5,781 nt of DNA from DASZMJ01 sp035551935 (GCA_035551935.1 DASZMJ010000081.1:1-5781), one strand, 5' to 3'; shown: positions 1-5,756, counted from the stretch's first letter. Notes: generated by a model from the sequence alone, not told the origin. Translations and numbers: made by a program.

Positions 1-14
1 TGCCTCTCGGAGCA

Positions 15-33
15 CTGGTGGGCAAGCCACCAG
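15..33. repeat. Small palindrome, possible REP-type element
   Basis: CTGGTGG (15-21) and CCACCAG (27-33) form a perfect 7-bp stem around the 5-base loop GCAAG. The flanks look like a sequence style I recall from palindromes scattered between planctomycete genes (CACTG..GG-CAAGCC-..CAG-GGC-ACCC), but that resemblance is from memory. It lies beyond the stop and the 3' hairpin of the NfeD-like gene, outside any supportable coding region. It could also be a minor transcript-end structure. Copy number in the genome would decide. Confidence 0.4.
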
Positions 34-76
34 GGCCACCCGGCGACGGCCGGGGCCCGCGCCGCCAGAATCGTTC

Positions 77-105
77 TCCCCCCTCTCCGACGCGGAGAGG
101 GGGGA
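77..105 (-). terminator. Hairpin just after the NfeD-like gene (terminator-like, no U-tract)
   Basis: Positions 77-89 and 93-105 pair perfectly over 13 bp (T, six C, TCTCCG against CGGAGA, six G, A) with a 3-base loop. On the minus strand the stem begins 5 bases after the TGA stop of the NfeD-like gene (stop at 113-111), where a transcription end is expected. No T-run follows on either strand, so it is not a classical intrinsic terminator. It may act as a Rho-assisted stop, a 3' stabiliser, or a barrier for transcripts from both sides. Confidence 0.6.
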
Positions 106-110
106 AGCGA

Positions 111-2291
111 TCAGACCTTGCGGACGATGACCTTGGGCCCCTGGACCTCGATGACCTCGACGAGGCTGTCGGGGTCGATGTAGAAGCCGTCGGCGGTGAC
201 GTCGACGAGGAGCTCGCCGAAGCGGGCCTTGCCGGAGGGGCGCAGCGCGGTCGTGGTGCGGCCGGTCTCGCCGATCAGGAAGAGCAGGGGCGGGGCCTCG
301 CCGTCGGGCAGGGGCTTGCCGGTCACGGGATCCTCGGCGACGCCAGGGACCTCGGGCTTGAGGACCATCCGGCTGAACAGCGGCAACGACGGGAAATAAC
401 GGCCCAGGATCACGGCGCCGACGCCGACGGCGACGATCGCGATCGTCAATTGCGCCAGCGTCTGGCCCATCTCGCGGTACTCGCTGGCGCGGCTCGGCCA
501 GATGAACGTGTGGCTGGCCATCACCACGCTGATCAGGATGAGCAGGATGCCGCTCATGCCGAAGACGCCGAAGCCGGGGAAGACGAACAGCTCCAGGGCC
601 AGGCAGATCAGGCCGACGACGAAGAGCATGATCTCGAGCTGGTCGGCCGTGCCGCTGAGGTACCGGCTCCAGAAGAAGAGCAGGAACGCCAGGACCGCCA
701 GGATGCCCGGCAGGCCCAGGCCCGGCAGCTTCAGCTCGAGGATCAGCATGAACATGCCGACGAACAGCAACAGGCCGCTCATCCAGCGGTTGTTCAGGTA
801 CGAGACCAGCGCGTCGACCCACGTCGGCCCGTCGACGCGGATGTTGCGGTCGCGGAGGCCGTAGATCCCCTGGAATTCGCGCGAGTCCTCGACGACGTGC
901 TGGGTCAGCCGCAGCGCGATCGCCTCGTCGGCCTTGACCTCCAGGGCGTTGCCGGCCTGCTTGATCGTGCCCTGCTCGAGGTAGCGGCCCGGCTCGGCCT
1001 TCAACTCCTCGGCGCCGACGAGCACGACGGCGCCGGTCTTGGTGTCCTTGGCCTCGATGAGCACCGAGTCGGCGTCGACCATCGCGCGGGCGACGGCCGG
1101 CGGGTAGCCGTTGGCGCGGGCGAGGTCCTCGGCCTTGCGGGCCAGGGCGTGGACCTGGTTCTCGGTCAGGTCTTCCCCCTGGCCGTCGCGGCCGACGAGG
1201 ATCTGGCGGACGTCGCCCATCCGCCCGCCCTTGACGAAGACGATCTCGTCGCAGGCCAGCGCCACCAGGGTCGCCACGCCGAGGGCGCCGTCGTCGACGA
1301 AGGCGACGGTCTTGATCCCCTTGAGCCCGGCGATCAGGTCGGCGACGCCGTCGGCGGCCAGGTCGTTGCCGCCGAGGCTGTTGATCCGGAAGAAGATCAG
1401 GTTGACCTTCTCCTGCTTCGCCTGCGCGACCCGGCGCTTGAGGTACGACTCCTTGATGCTGTCGATCGGCCCCTCGATCTGGATCCAGACCGGGTTGAGC
1501 TCCTGGCCCAACGTCGGGTCGTCGCCGGCGACGCGGTAGACGTTGATGATGTCGCTGCGGTCCTCGACGGTCAGCTTCGAGAGGCCGATCTCGCGGGCCT
1601 TGGCCGCGGCGAGGACGCCGGGGTGGCCGGCCTCCCAGGCCGGCTGGTCCTCCTTGACCTTGCCGTGCGTGCGCTCGAACTCGGGCAGGTTGGCCTTCAG
1701 GACGAAGTGCCGGCGGAGGTCGGCGGTCACGACCTCGCGGAGGTCGGCCTGCGGGTCGAGCATGCCGAGCAGCAGGTCGGCCGGCTCGCGCCCCTTGCGC
1801 TGGGCGAGCCGCTTGAGGTGGTCGGCGTAGACGGGGTTGACGTCCTTGCCCTCGGGGGTGATCGGGCCGAGGGAGGCGTCCTTGTTCATGATGATCTCGT
1901 CGCAGGCCAACGCGGCCAGCACGCCGAAGCCGCTGAGCGGCTCGGGGACGTAGGCGACGGTCTTGGGCTTGGTGGAGAGGTAGTCGGCCAGGTCGAAGGC
2001 GACGCCGCCGGAGGTCGTCTGGCCGGGTCGGATCTCGAAGATCAGGACGGGGCGGCTGTTCCGCTCGGCGTCCTCGCGGATCTTGCTGTCGACGGCGGCC
2101 TGGAGGCTCTCGAGGACCGCGCTGTCGATCGGCTGCGGGATGGTGAAGAACCGCCCGGCGGCCGGTTGGTCGGGCTTCGGCGTGGGGGTGGGGTTCGGGC
2201 CCTGGGCCCGGGCCGAGGACACCCCGAGGCCGAGGGCGACGACGAGGGTCGCGAGCGTCGGCGCGCGGGGCGGGGCAAGCGGGCGGCTCAT
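111..2291 (-). CDS. NfeD-like membrane protein with two ClpP/crotonase-type domains
   Basis: The product is 726 residues. A signal peptide spans about 1-30 (hydrophobic core about 11-25, ending SARAQ), followed by a short Pro/Thr linker. Two related ClpP-like domains follow (about 50-240 and 265-415), sharing the internal repeat L-x-ALACDEI at 126-133 and 343-350. Four or five hydrophobic helices lie at about 502-592 and 612-631. A C-terminal NfeD OB-fold follows (about 672-726), with the typical GETGRTTTALRPSGKARFGE and ending VIVRKV. This is the long NfeD1b architecture; such proteins are membrane-associated and often linked to stomatin-like partners and membrane quality control. The expected catalytic serine is glycine in both domains (G121, with S120 one residue off register, and G338), so protease activity is doubtful. 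The start at 2291 is chosen because a signal peptide begins there, GGAGGGAG sits 9 bases upstream, and the longer open frame would run through the promoter and terminator. It is transcribed alone. Confidence 0.93.
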   Translation of the reverse strand: MSRPLAPPRAPTLATLVVALGLGVSSARAQGPNPTPTPKPDQPAAGRFFTIPQPIDSAVLESLQAAVDSKIREDAERNSRPVLIFEIRPGQTTSGGVAFDLADYLSTKPKTVAYVPEPLSGFGVLAALACDEIIMNKDASLGPITPEGKDVNPVYADHLKRLAQRKGREPADLLLGMLDPQADLREVVTADLRRHFVLKANLPEFERTHGKVKEDQPAWEAGHPGVLAAAKAREIGLSKLTVEDRSDIINVYRVAGDDPTLGQELNPVWIQIEGPIDSIKESYLKRRVAQAKQEKVNLIFFRINSLGGNDLAADGVADLIAGLKGIKTVAFVDDGALGVATLVALACDEIVFVKGGRMGDVRQILVGRDGQGEDLTENQVHALARKAEDLARANGYPPAVARAMVDADSVLIEAKDTKTGAVVLVGAEELKAEPGRYLEQGTIKQAGNALEVKADEAIALRLTQHVVEDSREFQGIYGLRDRNIRVDGPTWVDALVSYLNNRWMSGLLLFVGMFMLILELKLPGLGLPGILAVLAFLLFFWSRYLSGTADQLEIMLFVVGLICLALELFVFPGFGVFGMSGILLILISVVMASHTFIWPSRASEYREMGQTLAQLTIAIVAVGVGAVILGRYFPSLPLFSRMVLKPEVPGVAEDPVTGKPLPDGEAPPLLFLIGETGRTTTALRPSGKARFGELLVDVTADGFYIDPDSLVEVIEVQGPKVIVRKV

Positions 2292-2317
2292 GGGTGCGGG
2301 CTCCCTCCGGGGTCCAT
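2288..2317 (-). other. Possible 9-codon leader ORF overlapping the NfeD-like start
   Basis: An ATG at 2317 opens a frame reading MDPGGSPHP, whose TGA stop (2290-2288) overlaps the ATG of the NfeD-like gene as ATGA. The main gene's Shine-Dalgarno lies inside this mini-frame. No ribosome binding site is visible before the mini-frame's own ATG, so it may be chance. If translated it would couple to the main gene. Confidence 0.18.
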
Positions 2318-2432
2318 CGCGGCGGCGGCCGCGCCCGCCCAGGCCGAGGGACCCGGCCCGCCGCCGGCCTGGTTCGGCCCTGCGGCGGAGCCCCGGGGAC
2401 GGCTCGAAGGCGGCCTTCGGCCGGATGCCACC
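2292..2432 (-). other. GC-rich untranslated leader of the NfeD-like gene
   Basis: About 140 bases separate the predicted transcription start (near 2432) from the ATG at 2291. The stretch is very GC-rich and can fold locally; one example is a 6-bp stem CGAAGG/CCTTCG around 2405-2419. I recognise no known riboswitch or ribosomal-protein leader in it. Length and structure leave room for post-transcriptional control, but nothing in the sequence shows it. Confidence 0.35.
2301..2308 (-). promoter_or_regulatory. Ribosome binding site of the NfeD-like gene
   Basis: Minus-strand GGAGGGAG lies 9 bases before the ATG at 2291. It is a strong Shine-Dalgarno match and fixes the start at the signal peptide methionine rather than at the ATG of the open frame 333 bases upstream. 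Confidence 0.85.
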
Positions 2433-2438
2433 CCGACG

Positions 2439-2467
2439 ATTATAGGCGGGCAAGGATGGGGAGTCAA
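2439..2467 (-). promoter_or_regulatory. Near-consensus sigma70-type promoter of the NfeD-like gene
   Basis: On the minus strand TTGACT (2467-2462) is followed after exactly 17 bases by TATAAT (2444-2439). This is 5/6 and 6/6 to consensus at optimal spacing, in surroundings that are mostly G/C. It lies about 40 bases downstream of the preceding operon's terminator and points at the NfeD-like gene, with initiation expected near 2432. The strength suggests constitutive housekeeping expression; I see no clear operator. Confidence 0.85.
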
Positions 2468-2506
2468 ACACGCCCGGAGGGCCGATTTCGCCCGGGAAAC
2501 CCCGAC

Positions 2507-2547
2507 AAAAAAACCCCGCCGACCCGCCCGAAAGCGGATCGACGGGG
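2507..2547 (-). terminator. Intrinsic terminator of the murQ operon
   Basis: On the minus strand positions 2547-2534 pair with 2527-2514 as a 14-bp stem (12 Watson-Crick pairs, two G-U) around a 6-base loop TTTCGG. Seven T residues (2513-2507) follow immediately. This is a complete Rho-independent terminator. It lies 170 bases after the stop of the third operon gene and just before the next promoter, so it separates the two units. It could also end a short RNA begun near 2624 (see the candidate ncRNA). Confidence 0.92.
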
Positions 2548-2624
2548 CCGGAACAGAGAAGAGGCCGGATGATATCGAGGCGAATGCCCCGGCCGGTCGC
2601 AATGGCGGACCATCGGGCCGACAT
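2507..2624 (-). ncRNA. Candidate short RNA ending at the operon terminator
   Basis: A promoter-like pair at 2658-2630 would start a transcript near 2624, and the intrinsic terminator would end it near 2507, giving about 115 bases. The internal sequence can form a nested structure on the minus strand (GGCCGG/CCGGCC flanking a GGC-ATTC-GCC hairpin, about 2555-2595). No convincing short gene with a ribosome site lies inside. The alternative is that this is simply the 3' untranslated tail of the upstream operon, which itself could be processed into a small RNA. Confidence 0.25.
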
Positions 2625-2629
2625 CCTAA

Positions 2630-2658
2630 TTGTTATCGCCCCGGAATGAGCGAGTCAA
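2630..2658 (-). promoter_or_regulatory. Possible weak promoter between operon and terminator
   Basis: Minus-strand TTGACT (2658-2653) and TAACAA (2635-2630) are spaced by 17 bases. The -35 is the same hexamer as in the strong promoter 190 bases downstream, while the -10 matches only about half of consensus. It lies in the non-coding stretch after the third operon gene. It would drive either a short RNA or, through the terminator, the NfeD-like gene. Confidence 0.33.
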
Positions 2659-2716
2659 GGGTCCATTCGGGAATTCTTCCCAAAAAAATACCTCGATTCT
2701 TCGCCGCGGCGCGGGG

Positions 2717-3196
2717 CTACAAACTTGCATGCAGGGCCGCATGCGCCGCCTCGTCGGCGGGGCGGGTGTCGAGGCCGCGGCGGACGGTCAGCTCGATGCG
2801 GTCGAGGTACTTGACGTTGGCGCAATCGTCGAGCTCCGACGTGTGGCAGGCGGCCGGGTCGCGGATGATGAAGCGGATCGGCCCGCCGTGCTCGGGGCCG
2901 AGCCGGCGGTCGCCGTCGCGGTAGACGACGATGCCCTCGCCACGCACCGGCGCCAGCGGGACCGACACGTGGAAGTCGTCGCGGCCGGCGTGGAGGGTCA
3001 GGTAGTTCGCCTCGGACCTGGGCGACGCCCGCGCCAGGAGGGCCTCCAACGTCACGCCGTCCCCCTTGCGGGACGGGTGGAACCGCGAGATGTCGAGGAC
3101 GTGGTCGGCCTCGGGCAGGGCGGCCAGGTCGTCGAACGTCAGGGCCAGCGGCGTCTCGACGGCGCCGTCGACGGTCAGGACAACGTTGTCTTTCAT
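2717..3196 (-). CDS. Small sulfite-oxidase-fold (molybdopterin-domain) protein
   Basis: The product is 159 residues with no signal peptide or membrane segment, so probably cytoplasmic. The order matches the oxidoreductase molybdopterin-binding domain (sulfite oxidase/YedY fold): opening strand VVLTVDGAV (5-13), LTFDDLAALPE (19-29), DGVTLEALLARA (46-57), YLTLHAGRDDFHVSVPL (65-81), EHGGPIRFIIRD (102-113) and closing VKYLDRIEL (128-136). It is much shorter than YedY or sulfite oxidase and lacks their other domains. The cofactor-binding cysteine normally found before the DGV-L-LL segment is not there: the region around 35-44 reads DISRFHPSRK. Its only cysteines are C117 and C125, in a CHTSELDDC segment. 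The ATG overlaps the kinase stop as ATGA and GGAG sits 8 bases upstream, so it is the third, translationally coupled gene of the operon. Fold assignment is fairly secure; function is unknown. Confidence 0.88.
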   Translation of the reverse strand: MKDNVVLTVDGAVETPLALTFDDLAALPEADHVLDISRFHPSRKGDGVTLEALLARASPRSEANYLTLHAGRDDFHVSVPLAPVRGEGIVVYRDGDRRLGPEHGGPIRFIIRDPAACHTSELDDCANVKYLDRIELTVRRGLDTRPADEAAHAALHASL

Positions 3197-4173
3197 GAGA
3201 ATATCTCCGGTTTGAGGGCCTGCTTCGCCAGCGCGACCGCGCCGAGGACGGGCTCGGGCACGCGGGCCGGGACGATCTCCAGGCCGGCGAAGCGGCGGAG
3301 GTAGCCGAGCATCGCCCCGGCGACGGGCTCGGCGCCGAGCAGGAAGCCGCCGGCCATCGCCAGGGGCAGGGGTGCACCTTGCCAGTCGAGCGCGCGGGCG
3401 ACGGCCAACGCCGCGCGGCCGAGCTCGAAGCCGGCGGGCTCGAGGACCCAGCCGAGCACGTCGGGATCGTCGTCGGCCGCCGCGACGACCTCGGGCGCCA
3501 GGGCCGCGATCCGCGCCACGTCCCGGCCGCCGCCGATCGCGTCGACGAACCCCGAGGGGTCCGCGACCCCGAGGGCTTCGCAAAGTCTTCGGGTCAAGGC
3601 GTCGGGACCCGTTGGCTTCGGTTTCGGCTTGGCCTTGAGGACGCCCAGGGCCTCGCGGCCGTCGAAGCGTCGCAAGGCCAGCCGCAGGCCGGCCACGGCG
3701 ACGGCGAAGGCGCTCCCCTCGTCGCCGAGCCAGGAGCCCCAGCCCCCGGCGCGGGCCTTGCGGCCATCCGGAGAACGGCCGACGGCGATCGAGCCGGTGC
3801 CGGCGATCACGGCCACGCCGTTGCCGTCGGGCGTGCCGGCGGCGAGGACGAGGTCGGCGTCGGTGGCGAGGACGAGCCGGTCGGCGAGCCTCATCCGGCC
3901 GGCCCAGCCCTCCAGGATCGACCGCGCGGAGTCGCGGTCGGAGCCGGCCAGGCCGAGGCAGGCCGCGGCGACGGTGGTCTGCGCAAGGCCGGCATCGGCG
4001 AAGGCGGCGGCGATCGCCTCGTCGAGCGCGGCGAGGGCGGCCTCGGCGGGGATGCCCTGGAGGTTCGACGGCCCGCCCGTGCCGTCGCCGAGGACCTGGC
4101 CTTCCGCATCCGCGAGCCAGGCCGTGGTCGTCGTGCCGCCGCCGTCGACGCCGAGGAGCAAGGGGGTGGTCAT
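3193..4173 (-). CDS. BadF/BadG/BcrA/BcrD-family N-acetylglucosamine/N-acetylmuramic acid kinase
   Basis: The product is a 326-residue cytoplasmic sugar kinase of the ASKHA fold. Visible motifs are phosphate-1 GVDGGGTTTT (8-17), GGPSN (33-37), LGLAG (73-77), the likely catalytic region ATDAD (103-107), phosphate-2 IAGTGSIAVG (123-132), the substrate-side segment GGWGSWLGDEGSA (143-155) and adenosine motif LAMAGGFLLG (271-280). Length is normal for GlcNAc kinases of this family. Members include MurK of Clostridium, which phosphorylates both MurNAc and GlcNAc. Because it follows murQ directly, MurNAc 6-phosphorylation is the favoured role, feeding MurQ; GlcNAc or glucosamine kinase is the alternative. 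The ATG overlaps the murQ stop as ATGA, with GGAGG 9 bases upstream (4187-4183). An oddity is a KPKPKP stretch (183-188) encoded by near-repeated hexamers, a probable linker insertion. Confidence 0.94.
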   Translation of the reverse strand: MTTPLLLGVDGGGTTTTAWLADAEGQVLGDGTGGPSNLQGIPAEAALAALDEAIAAAFADAGLAQTTVAAACLGLAGSDRDSARSILEGWAGRMRLADRLVLATDADLVLAAGTPDGNGVAVIAGTGSIAVGRSPDGRKARAGGWGSWLGDEGSAFAVAVAGLRLALRRFDGREALGVLKAKPKPKPTGPDALTRRLCEALGVADPSGFVDAIGGGRDVARIAALAPEVVAAADDDPDVLGWVLEPAGFELGRAALAVARALDWQGAPLPLAMAGGFLLGAEPVAGAMLGYLRRFAGLEIVPARVPEPVLGAVALAKQALKPEIFS

Positions 4174-5090
4174 TTCGGTTCGCCTCCGATCGCGTCGCGG
4201 ACGGCCAGCCGGACCTGCCCGCCGTTGCGGTCGAGCAAGGCGCGGGCCGCGTCGGGCCCGACGCCGGCCAGGGCCATCACCAACGCGGGCTTCAGCTCGC
4301 CCTCGGCGCGGGCCAGCAGGGCTCCGGCGCGCTCGTCGTCGACGCCGGCCAGCTCGCGGAGGATGCGGCGGGTCCGGATCCGGAGCTTCTCGTTCGTCGG
4401 CCGGAGGTCGATCATCCGGTCGCCGAAGGTCTTGCCGAGCCGGACCATCGCCCCGGTCGTGATCCGGTTCAGCACGAGCTTCGTCGCCGTCCCCGCCTTC
4501 AATCGGGTCGAGCCGGCGACGACCTCCGGACCGACCAGCGGGGCGATCTCCAGGTCCACGATCGCCCCGAGCAAGCTCGGCCGGTTGCAGGCGACGCCGA
4601 CGGTCGTGGCGCCGAGTTTTTTCGCCCGCTCGATCGCGCCGAGGACATACGGCGTGCGGCCCGAGGCGGCGATGCCGACGACCAGGTCGCTCGGGCCGAC
4701 GCCGAGGGCCTCCAGGTCGCGTCCCCCTTGCTCGCGGTCGTCCTCGGCCCCCTCGATCGCCCGCGTCAAGGCCGCCGGGCCCCCGGCGATCAGGCCGACG
4801 ACCTGCTTCGGGTCGGTCCCGAAGGTCGGCGGGCATTCGGCCGCGTCGAGCACCCCGAGCCTCCCCGACGTCCCCGCGCCGATATAGACGAGCCGCCCTC
4901 CGCTTCGGAAGCGGTCTGCGGCCAGGTCGATCGCCCGCGCGATCGCCTCGGCTTCGCGGGCGACGGCGGCGACGGCCCGCGCGTCCTCGGCGTCCATCAA
5001 GGCCACGATCCCCCGCGCGTCGAGGCGATCGATCGCCCCGGCCTCCGGGTTGCGCGCCTCGGTCAGCAGGCCGTCTTCGAGGGCTCCCAT
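4170..5090 (-). CDS. murQ: N-acetylmuramic acid 6-phosphate etherase
   Basis: MurQ cleaves the D-lactyl ether of MurNAc-6-phosphate, giving GlcNAc-6-phosphate and D-lactate in cytoplasmic peptidoglycan recycling. The 306-residue product matches the family's usual length of about 300. It opens with LLTEARNPEAGAIDRLD (8-24). The SIS-domain signature YIGAGTSGRLGVLDAAECPPTFG spans 69-91. Both glutamates implicated in catalysis in E. coli (Glu83 and Glu114) have counterparts, E85 in AAECPP and E116 in EGAED. ASGRTPYV (142-149), GSTRLKAGTATKLVLN (193-208) and MIDLRPTNEKL (226-236) are also typical. The start at 5090 is chosen because family similarity begins there and AGGGAGAG lies 10 bases upstream. 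An upstream in-frame ATG at 5180, also with a purine-rich lead, would add 30 unconserved residues. It is the first gene of a three-gene operon. Confidence 0.97.
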   Translation of the reverse strand: MGALEDGLLTEARNPEAGAIDRLDARGIVALMDAEDARAVAAVAREAEAIARAIDLAADRFRSGGRLVYIGAGTSGRLGVLDAAECPPTFGTDPKQVVGLIAGGPAALTRAIEGAEDDREQGGRDLEALGVGPSDLVVGIAASGRTPYVLGAIERAKKLGATTVGVACNRPSLLGAIVDLEIAPLVGPEVVAGSTRLKAGTATKLVLNRITTGAMVRLGKTFGDRMIDLRPTNEKLRIRTRRILRELAGVDDERAGALLARAEGELKPALVMALAGVGPDAARALLDRNGGQVRLAVRDAIGGEPK

Positions 5091-5100
5091 CGCGGCGTTT

Positions 5101-5108
5101 CTCTCCCT
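5101..5108 (-). promoter_or_regulatory. Ribosome binding site deciding the murQ start
   Basis: Minus-strand AGGGAGAG lies 10 bases before the ATG at 5090. It supports that start over the in-frame ATG at 5180, which itself follows a GGAGGGGAGA run. Family length favours 5090. Confidence 0.65.
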
Positions 5109-5125
5109 GGCCACGGTTCCCGACG

Positions 5126-5209
5126 ATCCTACACGATCCGTGGGCCGGGCGGAAAAGCGCCGCGGCCCTTTGGCCGCCATTCTCCCCTCCCCAGGGAACG
5201 CGGAGTCAA
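5126..5209 (-). promoter_or_regulatory. Region with weak candidate promoters for the murQ operon
   Basis: Two weak options are visible. TTGACT (5209-5204) with GAGAAT (5184-5179) has a long 19-base spacer; its -35 is the hexamer seen in the other candidate promoters of this window. TTTCCG (5155-5150) with TAGGAT (5131-5126) has an 18-base spacer. Neither is strong. Either would start transcription downstream of the alternative ATG at 5180 and so favour the murQ start at 5090. An operon promoter must lie somewhere in 5100-5330 or further right. Confidence 0.27.
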
Positions 5210-5221
5210 CGACGTACTTCG

Positions 5222-5267
5222 GGGTGGCCGGGGCAAAGCGGACGCAGCGAGCATGCCCCGGCCATCT
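5222..5267. repeat. Long REP-like palindrome upstream of murQ
   Basis: Positions 5225-5235 (TGGCCGGGGCA) and 5254-5264 (TGCCCCGGCCA) pair perfectly over 11 bp around an 18-base loop. Three further outer pairs (G-U, G-C, G-U) extend it to 5222-5267. The stem is almost all G/C and lies in the untranslated region before murQ. Arms of this kind around a GCGnnnGCAGCGAGC-like loop resemble dispersed palindromes that I associate with planctomycete intergenic DNA, a recollection rather than a search result. No U-tract follows, so it is a poor intrinsic terminator. It may be a REP-like element or a barrier to read-through into murQ. Confidence 0.6.
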
Positions 5268-5330
5268 GGAGAGAGACGCCGGATTCGTGGAGGGTAGCCG
5301 TTCACGGCCCGAGGGCGACAATAGTACAGC

Positions 5331-5756
5331 ATCATCGAACTATGGCCCGCTCGGTGGCGCCGTAACGGATCGCAGATACCTCGGTCGATCAGACCGAAGC
5401 GCGCGACCCCTTCTCGGGGAAGACCGGCGGGGACACCACTAGGTCCGCCAGTGTCCGTCGGCTACAATGGGTGGGGAGGTGGACGACTCGACACCCACAG
5501 CGCGCAGGGGCGGTGTGTGGGACTTGATATAGGAGTTGTCCGCATTGGGTCGACCAAAGACGAGTCGTCCGGGCGGCGCAAGGTTTTTCTTGACGGCATC
5601 AGGCTTCTCGCTCGCCGGCTCGAATCTTTGGTGGTGGCGCAGGGTGTAATGGTTCAGCGTGAAATGGAGAAACCGGGGCTCGGAGATAAATGGTAGGGAA
5701 CTGGTGTCCAGTATGGTGCGATTTACCGCGTTCGTACCAATCCCGAAGGGAAAGAC
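5331..5756. other. Non-coding stretch, no supportable gene
   Basis: This stretch is visibly less GC-rich than the genes. The open frames are short and lack ribosome sites, codon bias and recognisable motifs; the longest on the plus strand (GTG at 5451, 81 codons) reads as random. A 6-bp inverted pair GGACAC (5431-5436) and GTGTCC (5451-5456), and TCGGTC/GACCGA near 5382-5398, are too small to interpret. It is probably intergenic, possibly containing decayed sequence. Confidence 0.55.

Noticed and set aside
2292..2624. N-terminal extension of the NfeD-like protein to an ATG at 2624
   Set aside because: It would translate through an intrinsic terminator and a near-perfect promoter, and would bury the signal peptide 111 residues in.
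2682..2716. Seven-T run 28 bases after the third operon gene's stop as a terminator
   Set aside because: On the minus strand no stable hairpin sits directly before the T-run (2688-2682); the strong terminator is further on at 2547-2507.
18..2924. A 968-codon open frame on the plus strand, plus other long plus-strand frames up to 5321
   Set aside because: They run antisense to genes with clear families. Their products are low-complexity D/E/G/A/R-rich strings with no motifs, as expected opposite GC-rich coding DNA.
3197..3583. Extension of the molybdopterin-domain frame upstream to 3583
   Set aside because: It lies within the kinase gene and reads as Arg/Gly/Ala noise; the domain starts at the ATG at 3196.
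4616..4622. A6 run in murQ as a possible frameshift or slippage site
   Set aside because: It encodes the Lys-Lys of RAKKLG in the normal frame, and the family match is continuous on both sides.
4174..4836. Extension of the kinase frame upstream to 4836
   Set aside because: It overlaps murQ in another frame, the extra residues are Arg/Gly-rich noise, and the ASKHA phosphate-1 motif begins right after the ATG at 4173.
5091..5321. N-terminal extensions of MurQ to 5180 or 5321
   Set aside because: The added residues have no family similarity, the longer one crosses the palindrome at 5222-5267, and a ribosome site precedes 5090. The 5180 start is not fully excluded.
5451..5696. 81-codon plus-strand frame starting GTG
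   Set aside because: No ribosome site, no recognisable motif and no strong codon bias.
5431..5715. GGACAC/GTGTCC pair and a second GTGTCC near 5705 as transposon ends
   Set aside because: The arms are only 6-9 bases and imperfect, no transposase or target duplication is visible, and chance explains them.
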